Positions 34,154-43,494 of a stretch of DNA of 64,000 bases are shown here, in pieces; position 1 is the stretch's first letter, and each line of letters opens with the position of its first letter. The notes under the pieces were generated by a model. It was given only the letters and a program-made list of their open reading frames with translations, had not been told where the DNA came from and searched no databases. The translations under genes were made by a program, and so were the position numbers. Source of the DNA: Acidicapsa ligni (GTDB lineage Bacteria > Acidobacteriota > Terriglobia > Terriglobales > Acidobacteriaceae); NCBI RefSeq assembly GCF_025685655.1, contig NZ_JAGSYG010000001.1, forward strand, positions 1,364,001 to 1,428,000. Reading direction: 5' to 3'.

Positions 34154-34493
34154 TTTGCTATACGGTCAGTGACCGAGCCGGAACACTCTCGTCTCCGCGT
34201 CTATAAAGGATGCATTGCGTGAGCCCGCGTGTCCTGACCGCGGTTTGAAGGACACATCCGCACGATCGATATGAGATCAGGCTGATCTGCTGGTACGTCC
34301 ACAACAAGCTCTCAACAAGTCCTCTTTCCAGTCGGCCAATTCGATGGTCACTGATGCCACGATCATCGATCGCGGGGGCTCTCCCATCCAGGTGAATTTG
34401 CTCTCCCCCCCAGCAATGGAGGGACGATCCTGCCTATTTCCCCTCAAATCAGAAATCCCTTTCCAGCGCGTAGAGCTATGTAAGGAGGAATAC
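34154..34493. other. Leader region of the sigma-fusion / TonB receptor / isopeptidase genes
   Basis: 340 bp without a supported gene. GGAAC at 34180-34184 followed by a GTCT pair 14-15 bp downstream is reminiscent of an ECF-type promoter, with a spacer slightly short of consensus. An open frame from 34344 exists, but the good ribosome site lies just before TTG 34494. Confidence 0.3.
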
Positions 34494-37427
34494 TTGAGCG
34501 CACAGAAGCTTCAGAAGATCGATAAGTCTCGTGACCATGAGCAGGTATTCCTCAATCACTATGACTGGCTGCTCAAATGGGCCCGACAACTTGCCCAAGG
34601 TTCTCGGGAAGAGGCCGAGGATCTGGTGCAGGACCTATATGTAAGGTTCGTCCAGTCCAAGGCAGCGCCGGATCTTACAGATGATGACCGCCTCCGCGGC
34701 TATCTCTATCGAACCCTGAAACACCTCTTTATATCGAGAAAACTCCGAAACGGTGGAGACGCATTGTCGAGTCTGCTCGTCGTCGATTTCGATTCGCTCG
34801 AATACGCTCTCACTGCGGTAGACCGAAGCCAACTTCTTCTGGTTCGAAGCGATCTGGCGAGTATCTGCGAGTACGCCTGCATACGTCGGAGCACCCATCG
34901 AGCTGCCAATGCCCTCATCCTCAGATTCTTTCTGGGATATTTTCCATCCGAGGTCGTTGCGCTTCTCCAGACGAATCGAGCCGCAGCAGACAAGCTGATT
35001 CAAACGGCCCGTCTCGAAGCGAGGACTTTTCTCGCAAAGCCAGCCAATCTCCACTTCATGGGACTCGACACGAAACGTACTCCGAGGTTTCCAGCGTATC
35101 TTCCCGATGATCCCACTGCGCTGCTCGCCGAACTTCGTCGGCGCATCTTCTCGGAGCCTGAAGGCGCCTGCCTCTCCGAGCTCGAAATAGAGGAGAAATA
35201 CCATCCAACCTCCGAGCTTAGGCTCACGACTCCGGAATTGGCACACCTGTTGAGCTGCAGCTCTTGCCTCGATCAGGCGAATAAGACATTGGGGTTGCCG
35301 ACTCTCTCACAGCGGCTCTCGTCTGAGGGCGGCGACCACGATGATTCCGATCCATCAACGCCCCGTATTGACGACCAAGGACCGCGGCTTAGAAGGAAGT
35401 TCCGCGAGACCTTTGAACATCGTCCCATGAAGCTCCAAGTAGCGGTGAACGGCGAAGTCCATGGCGTTCAACTGATCACTTCGGTCCATAGCAAATTTCA
35501 GATCAAGCTGAAGCCTCTAACCCGCCTCGAATTTGTAGAGGTACTGAGTGAGCAAGGGGTCCGTCTGCTCTATCACGATCTGGAAGACGGAGATATCGAC
35601 AATCCTGTAGCCCAGAGTGCCGAGGTGCAGCTGAGCGACGATCGGAAACTCACCGTCGTTGTAACCCTGGAAGGGGGAGTGCCGGTCGTTGAGGTCTCTT
35701 ACTTCGATCCTCTTGTCGAGGAGAGCTCGGTCGTAGACGCGGCTACCTTCTCCTCGGGAAAACAGAATCCGACCAGAACCGCGCGAAGCCACCAGAAGCC
35801 GCATAGCGGTTGGACGAAGTTCGTCTCATGGCTGCGCGACATCAACTGGACCTGGAGTCGAAACCTCGTTATAGCGGCTTTGACTGTCTTAATGATCGCG
35901 CTCAGTTTCATCGTTGCCGACCGCCAAATCGGAAGGACTAAAACCCCTATTGCTTCTCGACTCCTTGCCGAAGCACAGCACAGAGGCGAAGCCGCCATCC
36001 CGATCGGTGGAGCGGCGCACAGGACCTTCTCGTTCGAGGTCCGCTCAGGGAATGGAGAACTGCTGCAGTCCGGCAGAGTTGAGACCTTACGCGGTCATGC
36101 TCCGAGCCGGACCGCTCTCAAGCTACTTAGCGCGAATGGGAAGTTGCTCGCTGGCCAGTGGACGAATGGTGCAGGAAAACAATCGAGATATCCTTCAAAG
36201 TCCGGCCTTAGTCCAGACGCTTCCCAGACTGCGACCAGCGAAGCATGGATGAATGTCCCTGAGGCTGATGGCTTCGAGCGAATCACTGGCGATCCCACCC
36301 GCCTCAGCGTTGTTCACGAGACAGACAGCTATAGGGTGTCCTATGGCGGCGCTGAAGGTCCGCACAAGACGCCTATTGTTTCAGCGCAGCTAGTCCTTGC
36401 GAGCGATACGATGCGGCCAGTCGCTGAAACAATCCGCATTGAAGATCGAACTCAGACTCGCGAGTACCGATTCAAGGAGCTGAGCTACGAACTCGTGTCC
36501 CCCAGTAAGGTACGAGACAGCGATTTTGAGATTGACCCGAGTCTAGTGGCTCCGGTTTCCGGAACGAGTGTGTTGCCCATGCCCATTCCTTCGGGCGGAG
36601 ACGCACACCTTGCTCTTCAGGTCTTTCAACTGCTCAGCAACCTCGGTCCGGATGTAGAGCGGCTACTCGACGTGGATCGATCACCGGATGGATCTGTCGT
36701 AGTCAGTGGCGTCCTTCCTTCTCAAGAGCAGAAGAATTCGGTTGCCCATGTCTTCGGATCACTCGATGCCGGGCACCGGCTTAGGCTAGCCCTTCATTCG
36801 AGTGACGAGCCGGTAGAGACGTCGGGACCTCATGGCCCGCTTCGCGTTGAATCGCTCCCTGCCATTCCCGTGGAGAACGGCCATCTACCGTTCGATGCCG
36901 AACTGAGAGCGGGGCTTACAGGTCAAGGACTGTCGGGACATGATCTCGATGTCCACATAGGCCAAGTCGCCACCGATGCGCTGGATCGGGCGGCGCGGCT
37001 TCATCGCGAGGCCTGGACCATTCGTCAGATCGCCGCCCACGGCTTCCGCGTCGAAGAGCTTCAGTCCATGCAGCCAAACGACAAGATGCTCTGGCTAACT
37101 CTTCTCGACAAACACACTCGGTCATACGCGCAGGAACTGGGTCAGCTCGATGCAGCTCTAACACCTCTACTCCCAATAGGTGAGGCCCCATCCAGTTCAA
37201 CTGCGCCACCGCCCACGACTTTGAAGGAGCTAGGCGCAGTCGCGGAAGCTCTGAACCTCGATAGCGAACGTCTCGACCAGGTTCTCACGTCGGGTCTAAC
37301 ACTATCGCCAACAGATCCCCCCACGACCCACAACGTACCAGACATCGCCGAGCTGCTTGCTGATTTGCGAATAGAGGAGAGCATGCTCCACGAAACCGTC
37401 GAGCGCCTCCAAGCTGCAAGACCCTGA
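34494..37427 (+). CDS. Single-chain ECF sigma / transmembrane sensor fusion
   Basis: A 977-residue protein from TTG 34494, which has AAGGAGG 6 bases upstream; the in-frame start at 34344 lacks such a site. Residues ~15-85 resemble sigma region 2 (EEAEDLVQDLYVRFVQSKAA) and ~130-178 region 4 (LILRFFLGYFPSEVVALLQT). His251, Cys255 and Cys258 (LAHLLSCSSC) look like an anti-sigma zinc site. One transmembrane helix lies at about 457-475 (NLVIAALTVLMIALSFIVA), followed by ~500 extracytoplasmic residues. In proteobacterial lasso loci separate FecI sigma and FecR anti-sigma proteins occupy this place. Here both seem to be one chain, so release of the sigma part would need proteolysis, an inference. 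Confidence 0.7.
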   Translation: MSAQKLQKIDKSRDHEQVFLNHYDWLLKWARQLAQGSREEAEDLVQDLYVRFVQSKAAPDLTDDDRLRGYLYRTLKHLFISRKLRNGGDALSSLLVVDFDSLEYALTAVDRSQLLLVRSDLASICEYACIRRSTHRAANALILRFFLGYFPSEVVALLQTNRAAADKLIQTARLEARTFLAKPANLHFMGLDTKRTPRFPAYLPDDPTALLAELRRRIFSEPEGACLSELEIEEKYHPTSELRLTTPELAHLLSCSSCLDQANKTLGLPTLSQRLSSEGGDHDDSDPSTPRIDDQGPRLRRKFRETFEHRPMKLQVAVNGEVHGVQLITSVHSKFQIKLKPLTRLEFVEVLSEQGVRLLYHDLEDGDIDNPVAQSAEVQLSDDRKLTVVVTLEGGVPVVEVSYFDPLVEESSVVDAATFSSGKQNPTRTARSHQKPHSGWTKFVSWLRDINWTWSRNLVIAALTVLMIALSFIVADRQIGRTKTPIASRLLAEAQHRGEAAIPIGGAAHRTFSFEVRSGNGELLQSGRVETLRGHAPSRTALKLLSANGKLLAGQWTNGAGKQSRYPSKSGLSPDASQTATSEAWMNVPEADGFERITGDPTRLSVVHETDSYRVSYGGAEGPHKTPIVSAQLVLASDTMRPVAETIRIEDRTQTREYRFKELSYELVSPSKVRDSDFEIDPSLVAPVSGTSVLPMPIPSGGDAHLALQVFQLLSNLGPDVERLLDVDRSPDGSVVVSGVLPSQEQKNSVAHVFGSLDAGHRLRLALHSSDEPVETSGPHGPLRVESLPAIPVENGHLPFDAELRAGLTGQGLSGHDLDVHIGQVATDALDRAARLHREAWTIRQIAAHGFRVEELQSMQPNDKMLWLTLLDKHTRSYAQELGQLDAALTPLLPIGEAPSSSTAPPPTTLKELGAVAEALNLDSERLDQVLTSGLTLSPTDPPTTHNVPDIAELLADLRIEESMLHETVERLQAARP

Positions 37428-37489
37428 ACACGCCGAGTAGCAAACCACAATTTAGCCAGAACCGGCTTTTCCCAAGCCTAAGGATAACT

Positions 37490-40400
37490 ATGCCCCTGAC
37501 TGTCTCGTCGTGTCGAAACTTTGTCGTTTGGATAACAATTGTCGTCTTCTCCTTTTGCGTACTGCCCTATGCGCTAGCGGATGTGGCATCAGCCAGCGTC
37601 TCCATAGCGATCACTGATACGTCAGGAGCGCTAGTCCCGGATGCCTCTGTCGTGATCACCAACCTGGACTCAACTCAGGAACAGCGAGCGCGGAGTGGAC
37701 GAACCGGTTTGATCACATTCGCCTTTCTGAAACCTGGCCGTTACAAGATTGTGGTGGAGAAGCAGGCTTTCGCAGAAGTTACAGTTAGCAACCTCGTTCT
37801 GCACGTAGGCGATGTCAGGGCTCTGCAACTCATTCTCAAGGTGGGTCCAGCTAGTCAGAGCGTAACCGTAGATGGCAGCGGTCTTAGTTTGAATACGACT
37901 GACGCGTCTGTCAGTACCGTGATCGATCGAAACTTTGTGGCCAATATGCCTCTGAATGGGCGGAGCTTTCAAGATTTGTTGACGCTCTCTCCCGGCGTCT
38001 CCCAGATCCCAGTGAATCTCTTTGGGGGTACGGTGGGCGGTGTCGGATACAGCGGAGAGATCGTCGTCAACGGGCAAAGGACGGAGTCGAATTACTTCAC
38101 GGTAGATGGAGTAAGCGCAAATACCGGCGTATCTGCCGGCTCTTACGGAGGAGGAGCCGGGTATGCCGGAGGGGTGGCTGGTGAAACCGCTTTGGGGAGC
38201 ACTCAGAGTCTCGCCTCGATCGATGCTCTTCAAGAATTCCGAGCGACAACGTCTACCTACTCAGCCGAGTACGGACGCACGCCAGGAGGACAATTCGCTT
38301 TTGCGACACGCTCAGGCGGTGATACTTTTCACGGCACGGCGTACGACTACCTGCGCAATGACGCTCTCGACGCTAGTAATTGGTTCAACAATTACCTTAG
38401 TAAACCGAAAGGGAAGGAACGCCAGAATGACTTCGGAGGCACGTTAGGCGGTCCCATGCTTATTCCGCATGTTTATAACGGAAAGCAAAGGACCTTCTTC
38501 TTTTTCTCATACGAGGGCCTTCGTCTCGACTCGCCACAAGCCGCAACCCAGGTAGCCGTTCCTAGTGTCGGCCTTCGGCAACAAGCTCCAACAGCTCTCC
38601 AACCCGTGCTCAATGCTTTCCCTATACCAAATGCGAATTCGGACGGCCTGAATGATGGCCTTTCATACTATATCGAGACGGTCTCCTACCCGGCACGATT
38701 GGATAGCACGAGCGCCCGAATCGACCACAACATCAGCGAAAAGTGGAAAGTGTTTGGGCGTTATGCCTACACTCCGTCCAACAACACGTCTTATGCCGGA
38801 GCAATTGCGAACTCAACAACAGGTAGCCTCGGCTCTGTGACATTAGGGTCTACCAACGTCTTCACACAGCGCCAGAACAACGATTTTCGCTTCAACTTTA
38901 CTCGCAACTCCACCGCCACTGTTGGCACCTCAACGAACTTGGGGGGCGCTGTCCCCTTCAATCCCATGACGCTTCCGGGGTTGGCCAGCAGTAGTTCTGA
39001 AGTGGCTGTCATTTTCACCTATGGGCCAGAGGCCAGTTTTCTGCTCCGCACGGCACCCGCCACTCAAGATCAGATGAATCTCACCGATACGTACAACCTC
39101 AACATCGGCAAGCATGATCTCCGATTCGGAATAGATTGGAGACGCGTCGAAACGACCGCGAACACCAGCAGCCCGCTTGAAGGTTTCTACTTCGAGAGCC
39201 CAACCCAAATCCCCACAAATGCCCCCGGCTTTGCGATTGCGGAAGCCTTTCCTCAGATCAAGCCTGTTTATACCAATTTCTCTGCGTTCGCCCAGGACGA
39301 GTGGAAGGTTAGCCCGAAATTGTCTTTGTCGCTGGGATTGAGGTGGGATGTCAATCCACCTCCCGGAAGCGCAGGGGGCCCTACGCCATATACGCTTAAC
39401 GAAGTCTCAGATATATCAACTGCACAGCTAGCTCCTGCAGGTACGCCCTTGTGGAATACCGATTGGCACGGCTTCGCCCCCCGACTGGGGATGGCGTATC
39501 AGGCCAACCAACATCCGGGGCACGGAACGGTCTTGCGCGTCGGCTACGGTGTGTTTTATGACACGGGCAACCTCTTAGGCTCCCAAGGATTCGGGGGTAT
39601 CGGTATTGCCTCCTCTGCCACTGTCACGGGCGCCAGCTTTCCCTTGACCGCATCACAATTGCAGGTTCCTCCGGCGAGTGCAGCTAAGCCATATTCCACA
39701 ACGGTTTTCGCGTTCAATCCTGCGCTCACGCTTCCTTATTCCATGCAGTATAACGTCGCGCTTGAACAGCAACTTTCCGACAGACAGAGCTTCACGGTGA
39801 GTTATGTTGGGTCTTCGGGAAGGAAGTTGCTCTCTGAGTTTGGCTATTATCCGGGCCAACTTGGTAACACCAACTTCAGCACCTCGGGTTTCGCCGAGGT
39901 GACAGGAAACCTCGCTTCATCTTCATACAACTCGCTTCAGGCAAAGTACCAACACACCCTGGCAGCGGGCTTTCAAGGGCTCATCTCCTATACCTGGTCC
40001 CACTCAATCGACGATGCGTCGGCAAATACCTTGCTCGATAAACTTCAACGCGCGAGTTCCGATTTCGATATAAGACATCAGCTACAAGCTGCAATTACTT
40101 ATGAAGTTCCGGCCCTCCATACGCAAGCTGCGTTGGCTTCAATAGTAGGTCACTGGGGCGCAGACTTGAGACTACAGGCACGATCAAGCCTTCCGCTCGA
40201 CATTGGAGCCCCCGCAACCGTCGTCCCATCAACAGGCGAGCAGTTCGAATATCAGCCCAATTTTGTGAGTGGGCAGCCTACGTATCTTTATGGATCTCAA
40301 TACCCAGGCAAACGAATTCTTAATTACAAGGCCTTTGTGGCTGCCCCCGCGGGTGTTCAGGGCGATGTCCCCCGGAACTATGCTAGGCAATTCGATGCCG

Positions 40401-40648
40401 TTCAAACTGATATCGCGCTCCGACGCACTTTTCCAATCCGTAAACAAACAAACATACAGTTCCGCGCAGAGGCATTCAATCTGTTCAATCATCCTCAGTT
40501 TGGATCTATCTATAACTTGCTCAGCTATGGTCCCACGGAGTTCGGTTATGCCTACAACACCCTAAATGGTCAGCTTGGAGGGCTGAATCCCTTGTATCAA
40601 ATCGGGGGACCTCGGTCGCTTCAGATGATGCTGAGAATCGCGTTCTAG
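37490..40648 (+). CDS. TonB-dependent receptor, Oar/CarboxypepD_reg type
   Basis: A 1052-residue outer-membrane protein with a signal peptide (VVWITIVVFSFCVLPYALA), then a carboxypeptidase-regulatory-like domain (~32-115: ASVSIAITDTSGALVPDASV, GRYKIVVEKQAFAEV). A plug domain follows (~120-250: IDRNFVANMPLNGRSFQDLL, IDALQEFRATTSTYSAEYG), then a long beta-barrel ending RSLQMMLRIAF with terminal Phe. The architecture is typical of Acidobacteriota. It lies 62 bp after the sigma fusion and 72 bp before the isopeptidase, so it is the likely import receptor for the locus's lasso peptides, in analogy to astexin-type clusters. Confidence 0.9.
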   Translation: MPLTVSSCRNFVVWITIVVFSFCVLPYALADVASASVSIAITDTSGALVPDASVVITNLDSTQEQRARSGRTGLITFAFLKPGRYKIVVEKQAFAEVTVSNLVLHVGDVRALQLILKVGPASQSVTVDGSGLSLNTTDASVSTVIDRNFVANMPLNGRSFQDLLTLSPGVSQIPVNLFGGTVGGVGYSGEIVVNGQRTESNYFTVDGVSANTGVSAGSYGGGAGYAGGVAGETALGSTQSLASIDALQEFRATTSTYSAEYGRTPGGQFAFATRSGGDTFHGTAYDYLRNDALDASNWFNNYLSKPKGKERQNDFGGTLGGPMLIPHVYNGKQRTFFFFSYEGLRLDSPQAATQVAVPSVGLRQQAPTALQPVLNAFPIPNANSDGLNDGLSYYIETVSYPARLDSTSARIDHNISEKWKVFGRYAYTPSNNTSYAGAIANSTTGSLGSVTLGSTNVFTQRQNNDFRFNFTRNSTATVGTSTNLGGAVPFNPMTLPGLASSSSEVAVIFTYGPEASFLLRTAPATQDQMNLTDTYNLNIGKHDLRFGIDWRRVETTANTSSPLEGFYFESPTQIPTNAPGFAIAEAFPQIKPVYTNFSAFAQDEWKVSPKLSLSLGLRWDVNPPPGSAGGPTPYTLNEVSDISTAQLAPAGTPLWNTDWHGFAPRLGMAYQANQHPGHGTVLRVGYGVFYDTGNLLGSQGFGGIGIASSATVTGASFPLTASQLQVPPASAAKPYSTTVFAFNPALTLPYSMQYNVALEQQLSDRQSFTVSYVGSSGRKLLSEFGYYPGQLGNTNFSTSGFAEVTGNLASSSYNSLQAKYQHTLAAGFQGLISYTWSHSIDDASANTLLDKLQRASSDFDIRHQLQAAITYEVPALHTQAALASIVGHWGADLRLQARSSLPLDIGAPATVVPSTGEQFEYQPNFVSGQPTYLYGSQYPGKRILNYKAFVAAPAGVQGDVPRNYARQFDAVQTDIALRRTFPIRKQTNIQFRAEAFNLFNHPQFGSIYNLLSYGPTEFGYAYNTLNGQLGGLNPLYQIGGPRSLQMMLRIAF

Positions 40649-40720
40649 TTGAGCCGAACGTACTAACGCGGCTTTCGGCGAGCGGGCTGTAGTGTCTTTG
40701 TAAAGAGGGGAAGGGACAGC

Positions 40721-43054
40721 GTGTTATCTATTCGGCCATTCGGAAGGTTCGTAACTCGGTATCCAAGGCGTGCGTTCAACGCAATTCTTTCCCTCGCAGT
40801 GTGCATTGTTCCTGGTTTCGCAGTTGGCCGAGCTCAACAGCGGGTTGTCACAGTTGACGACTGCGTCTCGATACGGAGAGTGGTCGACGGCCCGCTGTTA
40901 TCGCCAAGCGGAAAGGAAGTGGCATTTGTCGTCAAGAATCCAGATGTTGGTACAAACCAAAATCTGTATGAGCTTCGAGTGAAAAGGACGACGCCGGGCG
41001 TCGGATCCGTGAACGGCAGGGTCATCTTGCGAAGCAGTGGCGGAATATCCAAGGTTCAATGGCTCGGCGATGGTGTTCACCTTGCTGCTCTAATCGATCA
41101 GAATTTTGGTCTTCGCAAGGCGAGCAGAATAGTGCTTGTCGATTCACGCTCATCCCGCATGAGCGACGTGACAGTTGCAGGCGGTGCTTTGGACTACACG
41201 GCAAGTTCCGACGGAAACGCAATGGCCTACCTGACTAGCGTCGTACCCCAAGGTGCGGCCAGGCCCTCCTCCGATCCAATCAAAGAAACTCGCGGATTTT
41301 ATGTGCCGTCCGGGTATAGCTCTTTGTTGCTTGGGGGGAAAGGCGCAGTTCGTTTGATGAAATCGGCAATCTGGCTAGTGCAAAAGTCTGTTGCGCACCC
41401 TGGCTGGTCGAAGCGATCGCTAATCCCATTTCCCGATGCACCTGGGGCAGCGATGGAGCGAGGCGAATTCAACCGCGTGACGGCGATGAGTATGTCTCCA
41501 AACGGGCAATACATTGCCATCGCTTATGAGCTCCAGGCAGTCATCGAACCGTGGGCAAGTAACAGAACGGTCATGGCGTATCGCAATTCGTACAGTGCTA
41601 ACCCGATTGTCCTGGGACTGTACGACGTTGCTGCAGGCAAGTTCGTGAATATTCCTCGCGTGCCTTTTCCGCGGGCTCCAATCTGGTGGGCAAGCGACAG
41701 TAGTTCGTTCGCTGTGGTGGGCGCTTCGCCTCTGGGAAGCCGCTGGGAATCGGAGGATATTAAGGCCAACACAGACCCTAAAGGAGCCTCGAGCTTCCAT
41801 ATTTTCGCTATTGAGGTCCTAGGCATGCGTCTTTCGCGTGTGCTAGGCGCAAACATGATCGTGCAGGGAGTGACGGCGGTCTCTTGGAACCACGGAAATA
41901 CTGAAATGAACGTCGAACTTAGTCGCGGCGAGAGCTTTCATCTCGCTCGTTCCAGAGGCGAATGGGCAATCACAAGTCGTCTGGGAAAGGCTATACACTT
42001 CGACCTCAGCGACCAAGTCACAGTTGATGGACAGCATTTCGTCGGCCTACATGAAGAGCCAACAGTACCACCGGACCTCTGGTCAGTCGATCAGGGGTCT
42101 AATCAGAAGCCGATCAGGCTCACGAATCTGAATCCGCAGATCAACGGCTTGGACTTCGGGGAAGGAAAAGACATCAGCTGGATGAATAAGTATGGAGGAG
42201 AAGTGTCAGGCCGACTGCTAACGCCATCAACGACGCTGACGGAGGCTCCCTATCCTCTCGTGATTATGCTGACATGGCCAGACAAGAGATTTGTCTGCGA
42301 TGCGCAATACACCACAGCTTTCCCACCTATCCCATTGGTAGACGCGGGTTTTGCCGTGGTGATGTTCAATGTATATGACTCGTACGCTGGCTCCACAAAA
42401 CCCGCCGGACCGCCGCTAGTCGAGGAGGCGAACTCCACGGTCGCAAGTGTTGAGGCCTTGGTGGATTACTTACAACGGCTTGGCATAGCATCAAGGGACA
42501 ATATTGGAATCATCGGTTTTAGCCGGTCCAGTTGGAAATTGGACTATCTACTCACTCATTCAGATCTAAAGCTAAGGGCGGCCTCTTCCGCTGACGGTGG
42601 CATTGGCAACTATGGCGGTGCATTTATCTACGATGGAGGGTCGCCGGCCGCGCAACTTGCCACCGGTTACGGTGGCTCCTTCTATGCATCTCGTTCTGAA
42701 TGGTTATCAGGCGCTCCTGCCTTCAATGCAGACAAGGTAAAGACGCCGCTCCTCATGGAATACACGGGGGGCACTCTACAGGATGAGCCGCTCTCGGCAT
42801 ACGAGTTCCAATCGGCACTCGTGGGTCTGAATAAACCGGTGGAACTGTTCTTTTATCCACGCGGGGATCATCCGCTCGATACACCGTTCGAACGAGTAGC
42901 ATCGCTGCAGCGAAATGTAGATTGGTTCCGTTTTTGGATGCAGGGCAAAGAGGCCGCATCACCAAGCTACGACCCTGATCAGTTCGATCGATGGCGCAAG
43001 CTAAGAGGTCTGCAGGAGACAAGCGGGGACTTGGAGAAAACTCACAACCGCTAG
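40721..43054 (+). CDS. Atxe2-like lasso peptide isopeptidase (S9 family)
   Basis: A 777-residue S9-type serine hydrolase with a signal peptide (RRAFNAILSLAVCIVPGFAV, then GRAQQ), so probably periplasmic. The start VVTVDDCVSIRRVVDGPLLS and the beta-propeller-like middle are as in Atxe2 isopeptidases. Predicted catalytic residues are Ser601 (IIGFSRSSW), Asp688 (GGTLQDEP) and His717 (YPRGDHPLD). Characterised relatives open the isopeptide bond of the locus's own lasso peptides after import. GTG start preceded by GAGGGGAAGGGA. It ends 11 bp from the end of the convergent precursor A2, leaving no room for a terminator. Confidence 0.8.
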   Translation: MLSIRPFGRFVTRYPRRAFNAILSLAVCIVPGFAVGRAQQRVVTVDDCVSIRRVVDGPLLSPSGKEVAFVVKNPDVGTNQNLYELRVKRTTPGVGSVNGRVILRSSGGISKVQWLGDGVHLAALIDQNFGLRKASRIVLVDSRSSRMSDVTVAGGALDYTASSDGNAMAYLTSVVPQGAARPSSDPIKETRGFYVPSGYSSLLLGGKGAVRLMKSAIWLVQKSVAHPGWSKRSLIPFPDAPGAAMERGEFNRVTAMSMSPNGQYIAIAYELQAVIEPWASNRTVMAYRNSYSANPIVLGLYDVAAGKFVNIPRVPFPRAPIWWASDSSSFAVVGASPLGSRWESEDIKANTDPKGASSFHIFAIEVLGMRLSRVLGANMIVQGVTAVSWNHGNTEMNVELSRGESFHLARSRGEWAITSRLGKAIHFDLSDQVTVDGQHFVGLHEEPTVPPDLWSVDQGSNQKPIRLTNLNPQINGLDFGEGKDISWMNKYGGEVSGRLLTPSTTLTEAPYPLVIMLTWPDKRFVCDAQYTTAFPPIPLVDAGFAVVMFNVYDSYAGSTKPAGPPLVEEANSTVASVEALVDYLQRLGIASRDNIGIIGFSRSSWKLDYLLTHSDLKLRAASSADGGIGNYGGAFIYDGGSPAAQLATGYGGSFYASRSEWLSGAPAFNADKVKTPLLMEYTGGTLQDEPLSAYEFQSALVGLNKPVELFFYPRGDHPLDTPFERVASLQRNVDWFRFWMQGKEAASPSYDPDQFDRWRKLRGLQETSGDLEKTHNR

Positions 43055-43065
43055 AAGTTCCTTGC

Positions 43066-43215
43066 CTACTCGTCCAGATCGTAGGCTAACCCGCTACTCC
43101 GCGGGGCTAAAGGATCTAGCGATTCCACCACAGGGCCAGACTTGATATGCATACCCTGGATCGCTACGGATGCGGGAGCCAAAATGGCTACGGACGGTTT
43201 TTGATAGGTTGTCAT
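43066..43215 (-). CDS. Lasso precursor peptide A2
   Basis: A 49-residue peptide on the - strand. It begins MTTYQKPSVAILAPASVAIQ with the leader motif Tyr4-x-x-Pro7 used for recognition by B1 proteins, continues GMHIKSGPVVESLDPLAP and ends SSGLAYDLDE. The first 25 residues are almost identical to A1, and both end AYDLDE. Possible ring acceptors are Glu31 (with Ile24 for 8, Lys25 for 7) or Asp34 (Gly27 for 8, Ser26 for 9). GAGGT lies 9 bases upstream. It is the last gene of the operon, 126 bp behind A1. Confidence 0.75.
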   Translation of the reverse strand: MTTYQKPSVAILAPASVAIQGMHIKSGPVVESLDPLAPRSSGLAYDLDE

Positions 43216-43298
43216 GGAGCTGTACCTCGTGTCTTTGAAAAACCCCGTTCAATTGCTTGTCACACTGAACCGGAATTGGAATTCGCAGAAAGCCTCGC

Positions 43299-43324
43299 GG
43301 GTGCACCGGTTCCTTCGTGCACCC
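43299..43324 (-). repeat. Hairpin between the two precursor genes
   Basis: An 8-bp perfect stem, GGGTGCAC...GTGCACCC (43299-43306 and 43317-43324), with a 10-nt loop, lies between A1 and A2. It may protect the A1 mRNA end or partly terminate transcription. Confidence 0.5.
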
Positions 43325-43341
43325 ACGAGAGGGTTAGCGAC

Positions 43342-43494
43342 CTACTCATCCAGATCATAGGCGAAACCACTGGTCTGGGCTTGCTGTGGATTGAGCGCAT
43401 CGGTCACGTTCCCAGAGTTCTTGATATGCATACCCTGGATCGCAACAGAAGCCTGAGCCAAAACAGCTACGGACGGTTTCTGATAGGTTTTCAT
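43342..43494 (-). CDS. Lasso precursor peptide A1
   Basis: A 50-residue peptide on the - strand: MKTYQKPSVAVLAQASVAIQ (leader, Tyr4-x-x-Pro7), then GMHIKNSGNVTDALNPQQ and the end TSGFAYDLDE. Asp32 is the natural acceptor for a macrolactam; ring sizes 9, 8 or 7 would start at Ile24, Lys25 or Asn26. There is no Gly at a suitable position, so the first core residue would be unusual. The ribosome site AAAGGAGGTGA, 5 bases before the ATG, is the strongest in the window, fitting high expression. It sits 94 bp after the cyclase gene. Confidence 0.8.
   Translation of the reverse strand: MKTYQKPSVAVLAQASVAIQGMHIKNSGNVTDALNPQQAQTSGFAYDLDE

Noticed and set aside
34180..34206. ECF promoter upstream of the sigma fusion
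   Set aside because: GGAAC and GTCT are present but the spacer is 1-2 bp short of the usual range, so it is only mentioned in the gap entry.
43342..43494. Gly28 as first residue of the A1 core
   Set aside because: From Gly28 the only acidic residue near is Asp32 at position 5, too close for a 7-9-residue lasso ring.
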